Notes under the pieces: generated by a model | Told to the model about the DNA's origin: nothing | The model's database searches: none | The model's input: the letters and a program-made list of their open reading frames with translations, nothing else | Assembly (NCBI GenBank): GCA_900554325.1 | Contig: USHA01000049.1 | Location: forward strand, 1 to 16,218 | DNA: 16,218 bases | Source: an uncultured Collinsella sp. | GTDB lineage: Bacteria > Actinomycetota > Coriobacteriia > Coriobacteriales > Coriobacteriaceae | Reading direction: 5' to 3' | Position numbers and translations under genes: made by a program | Part shown: piece by piece, positions 1-6,604 of the stretch | Numbering within the stretch: the first letter of the stretch is position 1 | How the letters are laid out: each line of letters starts with the position of its first letter

Positions 1-716
1 TGGAACTTGTCGGCCATCCAGTCGATGACGCGCTGATCCCAGTCGTCGCCGCCCAGGTGGTTGTCGCCCGAAGTGGACAGAACCTCAAACACGCCGTCGG
101 CGAGGTCGAGGATGGAGACGTCGAAGGTGCCGCCACCCAGGTCGAAGACCAGGATGCGCTGGTCGGTGCCCTGCTTGTCCAGGCCATAGGCAAGAGCGGC
201 AGCGGTCGGCTCGTTGACGATACGCTTGACGTTGAGGCCGGCGATCTTACCGGCATCCTTGGTGGCCTGACGCTGGGCGTCGTTGAAGTAGGCCGGGACG
301 GTGATGACGGCGTCGGTGACGGTCTCGCCCAGATACTTCTCGGCGTCGGCCTTCATCTTTGCGAGCGTCATGGCGCTCACCTGCTCGGCGGTGTAATCCT
401 TGCCCTCGATGTCGACGACGGCACGGCCACCCTGGCCCTCCTTGACCTCATACGGCACGGTCTTGATCTCGGAGGTGCACTCGGAGTACTTGCGGCCCAT
501 GAAGCGCTTGATGGAGAACACGGTGTTCTTGGGGTTGGTGACAGCCTGGTTCTTAGCGGCCTTACCCACGACACGGTCGCCGTCAGCACGGAAGCCAACA
601 ACGGACGGGGTGGTGCGGTCGCCCTCGGCGTTCACGATAATGGTCGGAGAACCGCCCTCGAGGACGGCCATAGCGGAGTTAGTAGTACCAAGGTCGATAC
701 CAAGAATCTTACTCAT
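1..716 (-). CDS. dnaK: Molecular chaperone DnaK (Hsp70), N-terminal part, cut by window edge
   Basis: Read on the minus strand from ATG at 716-714, this gives the first 238 residues of an Hsp70. The ATPase-domain landmarks are in order: the phosphate-1 loop GIDLGTTNS at about residues 6-14, the VPAYFNDAQRQAT segment, IVNEPTAAALAYG, and the phosphate-2 motif DLGGGTFD near residue 200. The frame is open to the window edge, so the rest of the nucleotide-binding domain and the substrate-binding domain lie outside. DnaK is the cytosolic ATP-driven folding chaperone that works with DnaJ and GrpE. A purine-rich ribosome site (GAGAGGGA) lies 7-8 bases before the ATG. The upstream region has an AT-rich promoter core and two inverted repeats that could be heat-shock operators. 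It is divergent from the ferredoxin gene. Identity is certain; only the completeness is unknown. Confidence 0.97.
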   Translation of the reverse strand, partial: MSKILGIDLGTTNSAMAVLEGGSPTIIVNAEGDRTTPSVVGFRADGDRVVGKAAKNQAVTNPKNTVFSIKRFMGRKYSECTSEIKTVPYEVKEGQGGRAVVDIEGKDYTAEQVSAMTLAKMKADAEKYLGETVTDAVITVPAYFNDAQRQATKDAGKIAGLNVKRIVNEPTAAALAYGLDKQGTDQRILVFDLGGGTFDVSILDLADGVFEVLSTSGDNHLGGDDWDQRVIDWMADKF

Positions 717-809
717 TAGAAATTCCCTCTCTCTTTTGCGTTCGCGCCGCCTCGACGGTCTGTCGCGCAGCGCTTCGGCTTGTCTTTCAGGATGTAGTGT
801 ATCCCCTTA

Positions 810-857
810 TGGGCCGGAATATACAAAATCTAAGTCAATTCATATAAGATTTCTTAT
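810..857 (-). promoter_or_regulatory. Candidate dnaK promoter core with a perfect inverted repeat
   Basis: The AT-rich stretch upstream of dnaK contains, on the minus strand, a -10-like TATATT (823-818) and a TTGACT (838-833), but their spacing is too short for them to form one promoter. The best -35 for TATATT at an 18-base spacing is the poor TTATAT. A perfect inverted repeat, ATAAGA-TT-TCTTAT, sits at 844-857 at the upstream edge. The assignment is by position and base composition only, and the exact start of transcription cannot be chosen. Confidence 0.35.
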
Positions 858-860
858 CTC

Positions 861-878
861 TGAGAGTTTAGGTTCTCA
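861..878. promoter_or_regulatory. Inverted repeat upstream of dnaK, HAIR-like half-sites
   Basis: TGAGA (861-865) and TCTCA (874-878) form an inverted repeat with an 8-base spacer. On the minus strand it reads TTTGAGA-N6-CTCTCAG. Actinobacterial HspR operators (HAIR) are CTTGAGT-N7-ACTCAAG. The half-sites resemble this, but the spacing is one base longer and the outer bases differ. No CIRCE element (TTAGCACTC-N9-GAGTGCTAA) was seen. It is a weak candidate for heat-shock control of dnaK. Confidence 0.25.
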
Positions 879-990
879 AAGGCGCAGGTAGATGTGCTGT
901 TTGAGTTCTAAGCAGATCTATCGAGATCTATGTAGAGATGGCTGAGGTTTGAGGCTGGAGCCGCGCAGGGGGGCTTTGGGGCTGCCCCGG

Positions 991-1220
991 GGAAAGCGCG
1001 ACCCACTTTGAGCGTCGATTCCGGGATGCAGTTTCCCGTGGAGCTCCAACCGGAAAGTGTGTCCCGGCCTGAGAGCGAATTCTGGGACACAGTTTCCGAT
1101 TGAGCGCTCAACCGGAAAGTGCGACCCGTTTTGAATGCAAATTCCGGGTCGTAGTTTCCGCCAGTGGCTCAACCGGAAACTACGACCCGTTTCTCGGCCG
1201 AATAATGGGATACGCTTTCC
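991..1220. repeat. Array 1: four 46-bp imperfect palindromes, 61-62 bp period
   Basis: Four units of exactly 46 bp lie at 991-1036, 1052-1097, 1114-1159 and 1175-1220, separated by 15-16 bases. Each is a 15-base arm of type GGAAA-N6-CCC-R, a 16-base centre, and the inverted arm Y-GGG-N6-TTTCC. Arm starts are 991, 1022, 1052, 1083, 1114, 1145, 1175 and 1206, so the step is 30 or 31 bases throughout and orientation alternates. GGAAA and CCC are invariant in all eight arms; the six bases between vary. The right arm of unit 3 and the left arm of unit 4 form a perfect 16-bp inverted repeat (1145-1160 with 1174-1189). Several centres and spacers are themselves palindromic (GGAGCTCC, TTGAGCGCTCAA, TCGGCCGA). 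The array lies between the divergent dnaK and ferredoxin genes and has no coding potential I would support. The same family recurs at 15962-16131. Confidence 0.93.
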
Positions 1221-1355
1221 GCAAGCTCGCTCAATCGCCCTTTATTTCAAGTCACCTTTAGCTAACATTTGCGCAGCTCAACGGCGCCACCTGCGTGTTT
1301 TTTAGTAAGCCGTGGCATACTCGGCGAACGGTATGAAGATGCCGGTCAGAGGGTA
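1221..1355. other. Intergenic stretch with nothing recognised
   Basis: Between the palindrome array and the ferredoxin promoter there is about 135 bases of lower-GC sequence. I see no ORF with a ribosome site, no RNA gene and no further copy of the array arm in register (the next arm would start near 1237). It may be upstream regulatory sequence for the ferredoxin gene. Confidence 0.5.
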
Positions 1356-1383
1356 TTGCAAACGGTCGCTCCCGTGGTATGTT
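1356..1383 (+). promoter_or_regulatory. Probable ferredoxin promoter
   Basis: TTGCAA (1356-1361) and TATGTT (1378-1383) are separated by 16 bases, and a TG dinucleotide directly upstream (TGG-TATGTT) makes an extended -10. Transcription would start near 1390, giving a leader of about 55 bases before the ATG at 1445. The call rests on consensus match and position. Confidence 0.5.
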
Positions 1384-1444
1384 TTTGCCCGAATCAAACC
1401 GGCGCGCATCGCCTGTAGCGTCGGTCAACAGAGAGGAAACTACC

Positions 1445-1630
1445 ATGGCTCATCCCGTAATTGATGCCGACGAGTGCATCGCTTGTGGCGTTTGCGTCGA
1501 CTCCTGCCCCGCTGGCGTTCTGGAGCTCCAGGACGTCGCTACCGTCGCTGACGAGGATTCCTGCGTCGCCTGTGGCGCTTGCCAGGACGCTTGCCCCGCC
1601 GGCGCGATCACCGAGATCGTCGAGGAGTAA
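1445..1630 (+). CDS. Small 2[4Fe-4S] ferredoxin
   Basis: This is a 61-residue acidic electron carrier of the clostridial ferredoxin type. It has two cluster-binding motifs CxxCxxCxxxCP: cysteines 11, 14, 17, 21 and cysteines 40, 43, 46, 50, each ending in Cys-Pro. The two halves are internally similar (CIACGVCVDSCPAG and CVACGACQDACPAG), the usual duplicated fold. Length is normal for the family. It would be a soluble low-potential one-electron donor/acceptor in the cytoplasm, partnering enzymes such as pyruvate:ferredoxin oxidoreductase or hydrogenase. The specific partner cannot be read from the sequence. The ATG at 1445 is preceded by GAGAGGAAA at good spacing. It is a single-gene transcript, with its own promoter at 1356-1383 and a terminator at 1671-1708 shared with the convergent nad operon. 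It is not adjacent to the hyp genes, so a hydrogenase link is only inference. Confidence 0.96.
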   Translation: MAHPVIDADECIACGVCVDSCPAGVLELQDVATVADEDSCVACGACQDACPAGAITEIVEE

Positions 1631-1668
1631 CAACTCCCCCACTTGCACACTCACAAGTACACCGTGCA

Positions 1669-1710
1669 CAAAAAGGAGGCCCCCGCATCGCCGCGGAGGC
1701 CTCCTTTTGC
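1669..1710. terminator. Bidirectional terminator between ferredoxin and nad operon
   Basis: AAAAGGAGGC (1671-1680) and GCCTCCTTTT (1699-1708) are perfect 10-bp complements around an 18-base loop. The loop can pair further through CCGC (1683-1686) and GCGG (1693-1696). A T-run follows on the plus strand and an A-run precedes on the 5' side, so the hairpin can stop transcripts from both directions. That suits the convergent ferredoxin and niaR genes that flank it. Confidence 0.85.
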
Positions 1711-1721
1711 ATTCGTCGTTA

Positions 1722-2267
1722 CTAGGACAGGTCATCTTCGTAGGGCATCAGATCTGCCAGATAGCCCTTTTCCTTGAGCATGGCCTCGATCTCGTCGAGA
1801 GTTTGCTCGTCTTCTGCCGCAATGCGGTGGAAGTGATAGCCGCTCGTCACCGTTAGTAGCGGAAAGCTCTTGCCGCTCTCGATATCGTGCAGATAGCGCT
1901 CAACATCGCGACGATTGCGGATGTCCAGGTCGGCCGTGATCTTGCCGTACACGCGGTGATTGACGATCACGTTGAGCACGGCGCCGCCCGCGTCGACGAT
2001 GCTCGTGAGCTCATCGCCCGCCTGCTCCACGCCGTGGCGAACCTTGACCAGACGCGTGGGCACAGCCGGGCTGCTCGCCGCCTCCTGTAGCACATAGCCG
2101 CGATTGGTGGCGACGATATCGTGTCCGTCGGCGCGCAGCAGGGCAATGTCCTGCACCACGACCTGGCGGCTCACACCCACCTCGCGGGCAAGCGCGCTGC
2201 CCGAAACGGGCTCCGTGGCCCCCTCAAGTACGCCCATGATGGCACGGCGACGCTCGCGGGCGTCCAT
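1722..2267 (-). CDS. niaR: NiaR-type niacin-responsive repressor of NAD biosynthesis
   Basis: The 181-residue protein has an N-terminal winged helix-turn-helix of the HTH_11/BirA type (about residues 5-60; recognition helix in GSALAREVGVSRQVVVQDI) followed by a 3H domain (about 75-175). The histidine-bearing segments that name that domain are visible: VRHGV (H78), VNHRVYG (H104) and GYHFHR (H145, H147). In known NiaR/YrxA proteins the 3H domain senses nicotinic acid and the HTH represses NAD-synthesis and niacin-uptake genes. Here it is the last gene of nadA-nadB-nadC-niaR. Its ATG (2267-2265) shares one base with the nadC TAA, so translation is probably coupled. The likely operator is the palindrome at 5631-5674 over the nadA promoter, which would make the operon autoregulated. 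Annotation as a generic HTH/3H regulator is possible, but the context makes NiaR very likely. Confidence 0.92.
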   Translation of the reverse strand: MDARERRRAIMGVLEGATEPVSGSALAREVGVSRQVVVQDIALLRADGHDIVATNRGYVLQEAASSPAVPTRLVKVRHGVEQAGDELTSIVDAGGAVLNVIVNHRVYGKITADLDIRNRRDVERYLHDIESGKSFPLLTVTSGYHFHRIAAEDEQTLDEIEAMLKEKGYLADLMPYEDDLS

Positions 2268-3127
2268 TATTTACCGTCCAGCAGACGCAGGTGCTTAAGC
2301 GAGAGGTCGAGGATCGGCGCAGAGTGCGTCAACGCCCCCGAGCTAATAAAGTCAACGCCCAGGTCGGCGAGCGCTCGGATATTGCTGGCATCCACGTTGC
2401 CCGAGCACTCGGTCTTGGCGCGGCCGGCGATAAGCTCGATTGCGGCAGCCATGTCGTCGTGGGTCATGTTGTCGAACATGATGATATCGGCGCCGGCCTC
2501 CACGGCCTCGCGCACCATGTCCAGGTTCTCGCACTCAATCTCGACCGTCGTGGTAAACGACGCATGGGCGCGCGCCATCTCGATTGCGCGTGCCACGCCG
2601 CCGGCGGCGTCGATGTGGTTGTCCTTGAGCATAACGGCCGTCGACAGGTTGTAGCGGTGATTGCTGCCGCCGCCGATCTCGACCGCAGCCTTCTCGAAGA
2701 CGCGCATGCCCGGCGTGGTCTTGCGCGTGTCGACAAGCACGGTCTTGGTGCCCTCGAGCGCAGCCGCCATCCGATGCGTGTAAGTAGCGATACCGCTCAT
2801 GCGCTGCAGGTAGTTGAGCGCCACACGCTCGCCCGAAAGCAGCACGCGCGCGTCTCCGCGCACCTGGCCCACGTGATCGCCAGCGTGCACCTCGTCACCG
2901 TCGGCAACATCAAACAGCACCGAGCTCTGCGGATCCAGCAGCTCAAAGGTGCGGGCGAATACGTCCAGGCCGGCGATAATGCCGTCGGCCTTGGCGATGA
3001 GCTCAACGGTAGCGGGGCGCGCCGTGGGGCACACGCTCGCCGTACTCACGTCCTCAAAGGTAATGTCCTCGCGCAGAGCCTGCAAAATCAGATCATCGAC
3101 GACGAGCTTCATGGTAATGGGATTCAT
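2267..3127 (-). CDS. nadC: Nicotinate-nucleotide pyrophosphorylase (quinolinate phosphoribosyltransferase)
   Basis: The 286-residue protein converts quinolinate and PRPP to nicotinate mononucleotide, CO2 and pyrophosphate, the third step of de novo NAD synthesis in the cytoplasm. Recognisable family segments are LNYLQRMSGIAT (about 104-115), the PRPP/quinolinate-binding DTRKTTPG (133-140), GGGSNHRYNL (152-161) and MLKDNHI (166-172). A TIM-barrel strand pattern (VEIECEN, ADIIMFDN, FISSGALTH) follows. Length is normal. ATG at 3127 is preceded by GGAGGAG, which lies in the last codons of nadB; the nadB stop is only 3 bases upstream. A second ATG at codon 6 has no better ribosome site. The stop overlaps the niaR start by one base. 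Confidence 0.97.
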   Translation of the reverse strand: MNPITMKLVVDDLILQALREDITFEDVSTASVCPTARPATVELIAKADGIIAGLDVFARTFELLDPQSSVLFDVADGDEVHAGDHVGQVRGDARVLLSGERVALNYLQRMSGIATYTHRMAAALEGTKTVLVDTRKTTPGMRVFEKAAVEIGGGSNHRYNLSTAVMLKDNHIDAAGGVARAIEMARAHASFTTTVEIECENLDMVREAVEAGADIIMFDNMTHDDMAAAIELIAGRAKTECSGNVDASNIRALADLGVDFISSGALTHSAPILDLSLKHLRLLDGK

Positions 3128-3130
3128 GGC

Positions 3131-4507
3131 CTACTCCTCCACGGCCTGCGTGCCGGCGGCACGGGCCAGATCATCGATTGCAAGGATATCGGAACTCAGG
3201 GCGCGATGGCGTCCATCGAGCGCGGGCTCGCCCGCCTGCTCCACGGCAAGCGACTCGCCGGTACGCATACGCCAAGCAGCGCGGCGACCCCAGACTAGGG
3301 ACTCGAGCAGGCTGTTAGAAGCTAGGCGGTTCTTGCCGTGAACGCCGTTGCAGGCCGTCTCGCCCGCGGCGTAGAGCTCGGGCATCGAGGTGCGGCCGTC
3401 CTTGTCGACCCACACGCCGCCCATAAAGTAGTGCTGCGTGGGTGTGACGGGAATGGGCTCGTCCAAGATGTCGCGGCCGTCCTCCAGGCAGCGCGCGCGG
3501 ATGTTGGTAAAGTGCCCGGTCACCACATCGCGCTCGACGGGGGCAAAGCTCAGCCATTCGTGCTCGGTGCCGTCCTGCTTCATCTGCTCGCGGATGGCGG
3601 CGGCGACCACGTCGCGCGGCTGCAACTCGTCGGTAAAACGCTCGCCAGCGGCATTGAGCAGAATCGCGCCCTCGCCGCGGCAGCTTTCGCTGATTAGGAA
3701 CGTGCGGCCCGGCTGCGGCGAGAACAGACCCGTGGGGTGGATCTGCACGTAGTCCAGGTGCTCCATCGTGATGCCGTGCTCCTGCGCGATGTAGCAGGCG
3801 TCACCGGTGAGCTGCGGGTAGTTGGTCGAGTGGTCGTACACGCCACCGATACCGCCCGTTGCCCACAGCGTGTGGCGGGCATGGATCTTAAACGGCTTAC
3901 CGGCACGCACGCCCTCGGCGGCATTTGCCAGCTCGTCGGCGGGGCGAGCTGAATCGTCCTCGTCCACGGCAACGGCGACGACGCCGGTGCACACCGTGGC
4001 GCCATCGCGCTCGGCGGTCAGGATGTCGGTCATGGCAACGTGTTCGAGAATCTGCACGTTGTCCAGCTTGCGGACAGCCTGGAGCAGTTTGGTCGTAATC
4101 TCCTTGCCCGTAATATCGGCATGGAAGGCGATGCGCGGTCGGCTGTGAGCGCCCTCGCGGGTAAAGTCGAGGCTGCCGTCGGCCTTGCGCTCAAAGTCCA
4201 CGCCCATAGCCAGCAGGTCGTTGATGACCGAACGGCTCGAGCGAATCATGATGTCTACACTCTCGCGGCGGTTCTCGTAATGGCCGGCGTGCATAGTGTC
4301 CTCAAAGAAGGCATCGTAGTCAGAACCCTCGGGCAGTACGCAGATGCCGCCCTGCGCGAGCATCGAATCGCACTCGTCGACAGCGCCCTTGGAGAGCATG
4401 ATTACGCGCGTGCTCGTCGGCAGATTGAGAGCCGCATACAGTCCCGCCACGCCGCAACCGGCAATGACGACGTCACACTCCATATCGGGGTATTGTTTGG
4501 TTTCCAC
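3131..4507 (-). CDS. nadB: L-aspartate oxidase, GTG start
   Basis: NadB is the FAD enzyme that oxidises L-aspartate to iminoaspartate, the first step of quinolinate synthesis, handing the unstable product to NadA. The 458 residues show the FAD dinucleotide fold near the start (VVIAGCGVAG, GxGxxG at about 17-22) and the SMLAQGGI flavin contact. They also show the active-site stretch HSRPRIAFHADITGKEI, YVQIHPTG, SESCRGEGAILLN, and the C-terminal FAD segment ELYAAGETACNGVHGKNRLASNS. I chose GTG at 4507-4505 because GGGAGAGG precedes it by 6 bases; the next in-frame ATG, 8 codons later, has no ribosome site. The frame stays open upstream into nadA, but that stretch is not homologous. The C-terminal helical domain looks short: the E. 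coli enzyme has about 540 residues. The gene follows nadA by 56 bases. Confidence 0.96.
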   Translation of the reverse strand: METKQYPDMECDVVIAGCGVAGLYAALNLPTSTRVIMLSKGAVDECDSMLAQGGICVLPEGSDYDAFFEDTMHAGHYENRRESVDIMIRSSRSVINDLLAMGVDFERKADGSLDFTREGAHSRPRIAFHADITGKEITTKLLQAVRKLDNVQILEHVAMTDILTAERDGATVCTGVVAVAVDEDDSARPADELANAAEGVRAGKPFKIHARHTLWATGGIGGVYDHSTNYPQLTGDACYIAQEHGITMEHLDYVQIHPTGLFSPQPGRTFLISESCRGEGAILLNAAGERFTDELQPRDVVAAAIREQMKQDGTEHEWLSFAPVERDVVTGHFTNIRARCLEDGRDILDEPIPVTPTQHYFMGGVWVDKDGRTSMPELYAAGETACNGVHGKNRLASNSLLESLVWGRRAAWRMRTGESLAVEQAGEPALDGRHRALSSDILAIDDLARAAGTQAVEE

Positions 4508-4563
4508 AGGAATCCTCTCCCTTGTACTGTGGCATAAGGGATGGTCCCTCATGTCACATTGGC

Positions 4564-5589
4564 TTAGCGCGCCGCGTACTCGAGCATGCGGTCGAGCGTG
4601 AGCTTGGCCTGATCGGCGGCCTCGTCCGACACGCCAATCTGCACCTCGCCCTCGCCCGTCTCCAGGCAGTGCACGAGCTTTTCGAGCGTGATGAGATCCA
4701 TGTTGACGCAGGTGGGCTGCACCGCGGGGAAATAGAACTTCTTGCCGGTGCCCTCGCAGCGGCGCTCGAGCTCGTAGAGCACGCCACGGACCGTCACGAT
4801 GATGAACTCGCTCGCGTCCGACTCCTCGGCATACTTGATGATGCCGGCAGTTGAGCCGATGTAGTCGGCCTCGGCCAGCACGTCGGCCTTGCACTCGGGG
4901 TGCGCCAGCACGAGCGCGTCGGGATGCGCCTCCTGCGCGTCAACGATCTGCTCGACGGTAATGATGTGATGACGCGGGCAGTAGCCGTTGTTGAGGATGA
5001 CGTGCTTTTGGGGCACCTGCTCGGCCACAAAGCGGCCCAGGTTTTGGTCGGGAATGAACAAGATGTGCTGCTGCGGCAGCTCGGAGACAATCTTGACGGC
5101 GTTAGAGCTGGTAACGCACACGTCGCTCCAGCTCTTGATCTCGACCGTGGAGTTGACGTAGCACACCACGGCCAGGTCGTCGCCGTACTCGGCGCGGGCA
5201 GCGTCGACCGTCTCGCGCTTGACCATATGAGCCATGGGGCAATCCGCGCCCGGCTCGGGCAGCAGCACGGTCTTAGTGGGATTGAGCAGCTTGGCGCTCT
5301 CGCCCATAAACTCCACGCCGCACAGCACGATAGTCTGCTGCGGCAAGCTCTTGGCGAGCTTTGCCAGGTAGAAGCTGTCGCCGACGTAATCAGCCACGGC
5401 CTGCACCTCGGGCGCCACGTAATAGTGCGCCAGGATCACCGCGTCACGTTGGGTTTTTAGCTGCTGAATGGCCTCGACGAGCTCTGCGGGCACCAGTGCC
5501 GCGCGCTCCGTTGCCGTCGTTGCCGATGCTAGGCCGGCCGCGATATCGCGTGCAAGCTCCGACGCATCCATGTTCGCGCTCTGTGCCAT
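4564..5589 (-). CDS. nadA: Quinolinate synthase A
   Basis: NadA condenses iminoaspartate with dihydroxyacetone phosphate to quinolinate, using one [4Fe-4S] cluster held by three cysteines. The 341-residue product has the family pattern: AVILAHYYVAPEVQAVADYVGDS near the start, CGVEFMGESAKLLNP (first ligand, Cys90), and VCYVNSTVEIKSWSDVCVTSSNAV. After these come FIPDQNLG, GYCPRHH (second ligand), HPECKADV, and QPTCVNMDLITLEKL (third ligand). Three tandem NadA-type repeats are implied by this order. ATG at 5589 is preceded by GAGAGGGG at 5 bases; a TTG directly upstream is less likely. It is the promoter-proximal gene of the nad operon, with its promoter and probable operator immediately upstream. 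Confidence 0.97.
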   Translation of the reverse strand: MAQSANMDASELARDIAAGLASATTATERAALVPAELVEAIQQLKTQRDAVILAHYYVAPEVQAVADYVGDSFYLAKLAKSLPQQTIVLCGVEFMGESAKLLNPTKTVLLPEPGADCPMAHMVKRETVDAARAEYGDDLAVVCYVNSTVEIKSWSDVCVTSSNAVKIVSELPQQHILFIPDQNLGRFVAEQVPQKHVILNNGYCPRHHIITVEQIVDAQEAHPDALVLAHPECKADVLAEADYIGSTAGIIKYAEESDASEFIIVTVRGVLYELERRCEGTGKKFYFPAVQPTCVNMDLITLEKLVHCLETGEGEVQIGVSDEAADQAKLTLDRMLEYAAR

Positions 5590-5624
5590 CAAGGCCCCTC
5601 TCTTTTGGCGAATCTTGGGGCTTT

Positions 5625-5653
5625 AGTATGACACCTAGGTTTACAGCTGACAA
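5625..5653 (-). promoter_or_regulatory. nadA promoter
   Basis: On the minus strand a -35 TTGTCA (5653-5648; 5 of 6 to consensus) and a -10 CATACT (5630-5625; 4 of 6) are separated by exactly 17 bases. Transcription would start about 5618 and give a leader near 30 bases before the nadA ATG. The -35 lies in the centre of the 5631-5674 palindrome and the -10 abuts its edge. A repressor bound to the palindrome would therefore block polymerase. Confidence 0.65.
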
Positions 5654-5674
5654 GACAGCTGTAAACCTAGGTGT
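5631..5674. promoter_or_regulatory. Long perfect palindrome, probable NiaR operator
   Basis: ACACCTAGGTTTACAGCTG (5631-5649) is repeated as its exact inverse complement at 5656-5674, with a 6-base centre (ACAAGA). Each arm contains two smaller palindromes, ACCTAGGT and CAGCTG. The palindrome overlaps the nadA promoter, and the operon encodes a NiaR-family repressor, so it is most simply two operator half-complexes for NiaR dimers. It could also form a hairpin in DNA, but no T-run follows it and it lies upstream of the start site, so a terminator role is unlikely. The palindrome is directly visible; the protein that binds it is inferred. Confidence 0.8.
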
Positions 5675-5881
5675 AAAGTTGAAATAAAGATTCAATCTTG
5701 GGTCGGGTCCATTTTCGAACTGGCAAGCTGAGGATAGCTGAGCTCTCGATGGCGCAGGAGGCATCTTTCGCCACCGCAACACCGCTTGGCGCGAGCTGCA
5801 CGCCGTGGGGCGCAAACGGTCCGCACCCCCGCAAGCGGCGCGTGCCCGATGTGGCAAAATCGAACTACTTAAGGGGGCCGA
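5675..5881. other. Leader region before the two-component genes
   Basis: About 200 bases lie between the nad operator and the response-regulator ATG. A short inverted repeat AAGATT-C-AATCTT lies just after the operator. I see no convincing sigma-70 promoter. An in-frame reading from ATG 5750 gives a Cys/Trp/Pro-containing peptide that runs into the regulator gene, but it lacks the amphipathic leader and acidic tail of an AgrD precursor. I do not call it. Confidence 0.4.
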
Positions 5882-6604
5882 ATGCTCAAGATTATTGCCT
5901 GCGACGATGATGTCGCTTTTCTAGATAGACTGCACCGGATGATCGACCGTTGGTCGACCGAGACGGGCACGGCGGTCGATGTTGCGCTCGTCACGCGCGG
6001 CGAGGACCTGCTGGCCCGCCATGCCGCATCGCGCGCCGACATCATTCTGCTCGACATGATCATGCCGCTCGTCAACGGCATGGACACCGCACGCGAACTG
6101 CGCCAGGCCGACACCGCCGTGCGCCTGGTGTTCCTCACCTCGTCGCCCGAGTTCGCGCTGGAATCCTACGAGGTCCGCGCCTTCGACTATCTGCTCAAGC
6201 CCGTGACTTACGAACGCCTGGCGCAGTTACTTAACGAGCTTTCGAGCATGCGCCCGGCGGCAACCGACGAGCTCGTGATCAAAACTTCCTTTGGCTACCA
6301 CGCCCTGCGCCTGTCCGACATCGAATATGCCGAGGCGCGCAACAAGCACGTGGTCTTCCACCTGCGCGACGGACGCGACATCGAGGCACTCGAGTCGTTC
6401 CGCAGCGTCGAGGACCGTTTGGCGCAAAATGCCACCTTCTTTAAATGCCACCGCAGCTACCAGGTCAACCTGCGCAACATCGATCACTTTGACCGCACGG
6501 ACATCGTCATGCGCTCGGGCGCGTGCATCCCGCTTTCGCGCAGTTGCAAGCAGGGATTCCAAGACGCCTACTTTGCGGTGCGCTTTGAGGCTGGGAGACA
6601 CTGA
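5882..6604 (+). CDS. LytTR-family response regulator (AgrA-like)
   Basis: The 240-residue protein has a receiver domain (about 1-120) with the acidic pair D8-D9, the phospho-acceptor Asp58 in IILLDMIMP, the Thr of FLTSS (about residue 86) and the invariant Lys106 in YLLKPV. A LytTR DNA-binding domain follows (about 133-235), with the family hallmarks YHALRLSDIEYAEARNKH and FKCHRSYQVNLRNI. LytTR regulators bind direct repeats upstream of virulence, bacteriocin or quorum-sensing genes; the target here cannot be read. ATG at 5882 has AGGGGG 5 bases upstream. Its TGA overlaps the ATG of the kinase gene by one base, so the pair is co-translated. No agrB or agrD accompanies it in this window. Confidence 0.93.
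   Translation: MLKIIACDDDVAFLDRLHRMIDRWSTETGTAVDVALVTRGEDLLARHAASRADIILLDMIMPLVNGMDTARELRQADTAVRLVFLTSSPEFALESYEVRAFDYLLKPVTYERLAQLLNELSSMRPAATDELVIKTSFGYHALRLSDIEYAEARNKHVVFHLRDGRDIEALESFRSVEDRLAQNATFFKCHRSYQVNLRNIDHFDRTDIVMRSGACIPLSRSCKQGFQDAYFAVRFEAGRH

Noticed and set aside
57..719. Plus-strand ORF of 220 codons at the window start
   Set aside because: It is antisense to dnaK, whose motifs are unmistakable on the minus strand.
908..1172. Short minus-strand ORFs over array 1
   Set aside because: They are translations of the palindromic repeat, with repeated peptide patterns caused by the DNA repeat, and have no ribosome site.
991..1220. CRISPR array
   Set aside because: Units are not identical, the 15-16-base intervals are too short and partly palindromic, and no cas genes are near; the regular element is an inverted-arm palindrome.
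2291..3298. Plus-strand ORF of 335 codons
   Set aside because: It is antisense to nadC and the end of nadB.
4508..4894. N-terminal extension of nadB reaching into nadA
   Set aside because: It overlaps the conserved 3' end of nadA, is low-complexity Arg/Gly/His-rich, and a well-placed ribosome site precedes the GTG at 4507.
5698..5910. Small ORF before the response regulator as an AgrD-like peptide precursor
   Set aside because: It contains one candidate Cys-Thr-Pro-Trp stretch but lacks the amphipathic leader and acidic tail and overlaps the regulator start in another frame.
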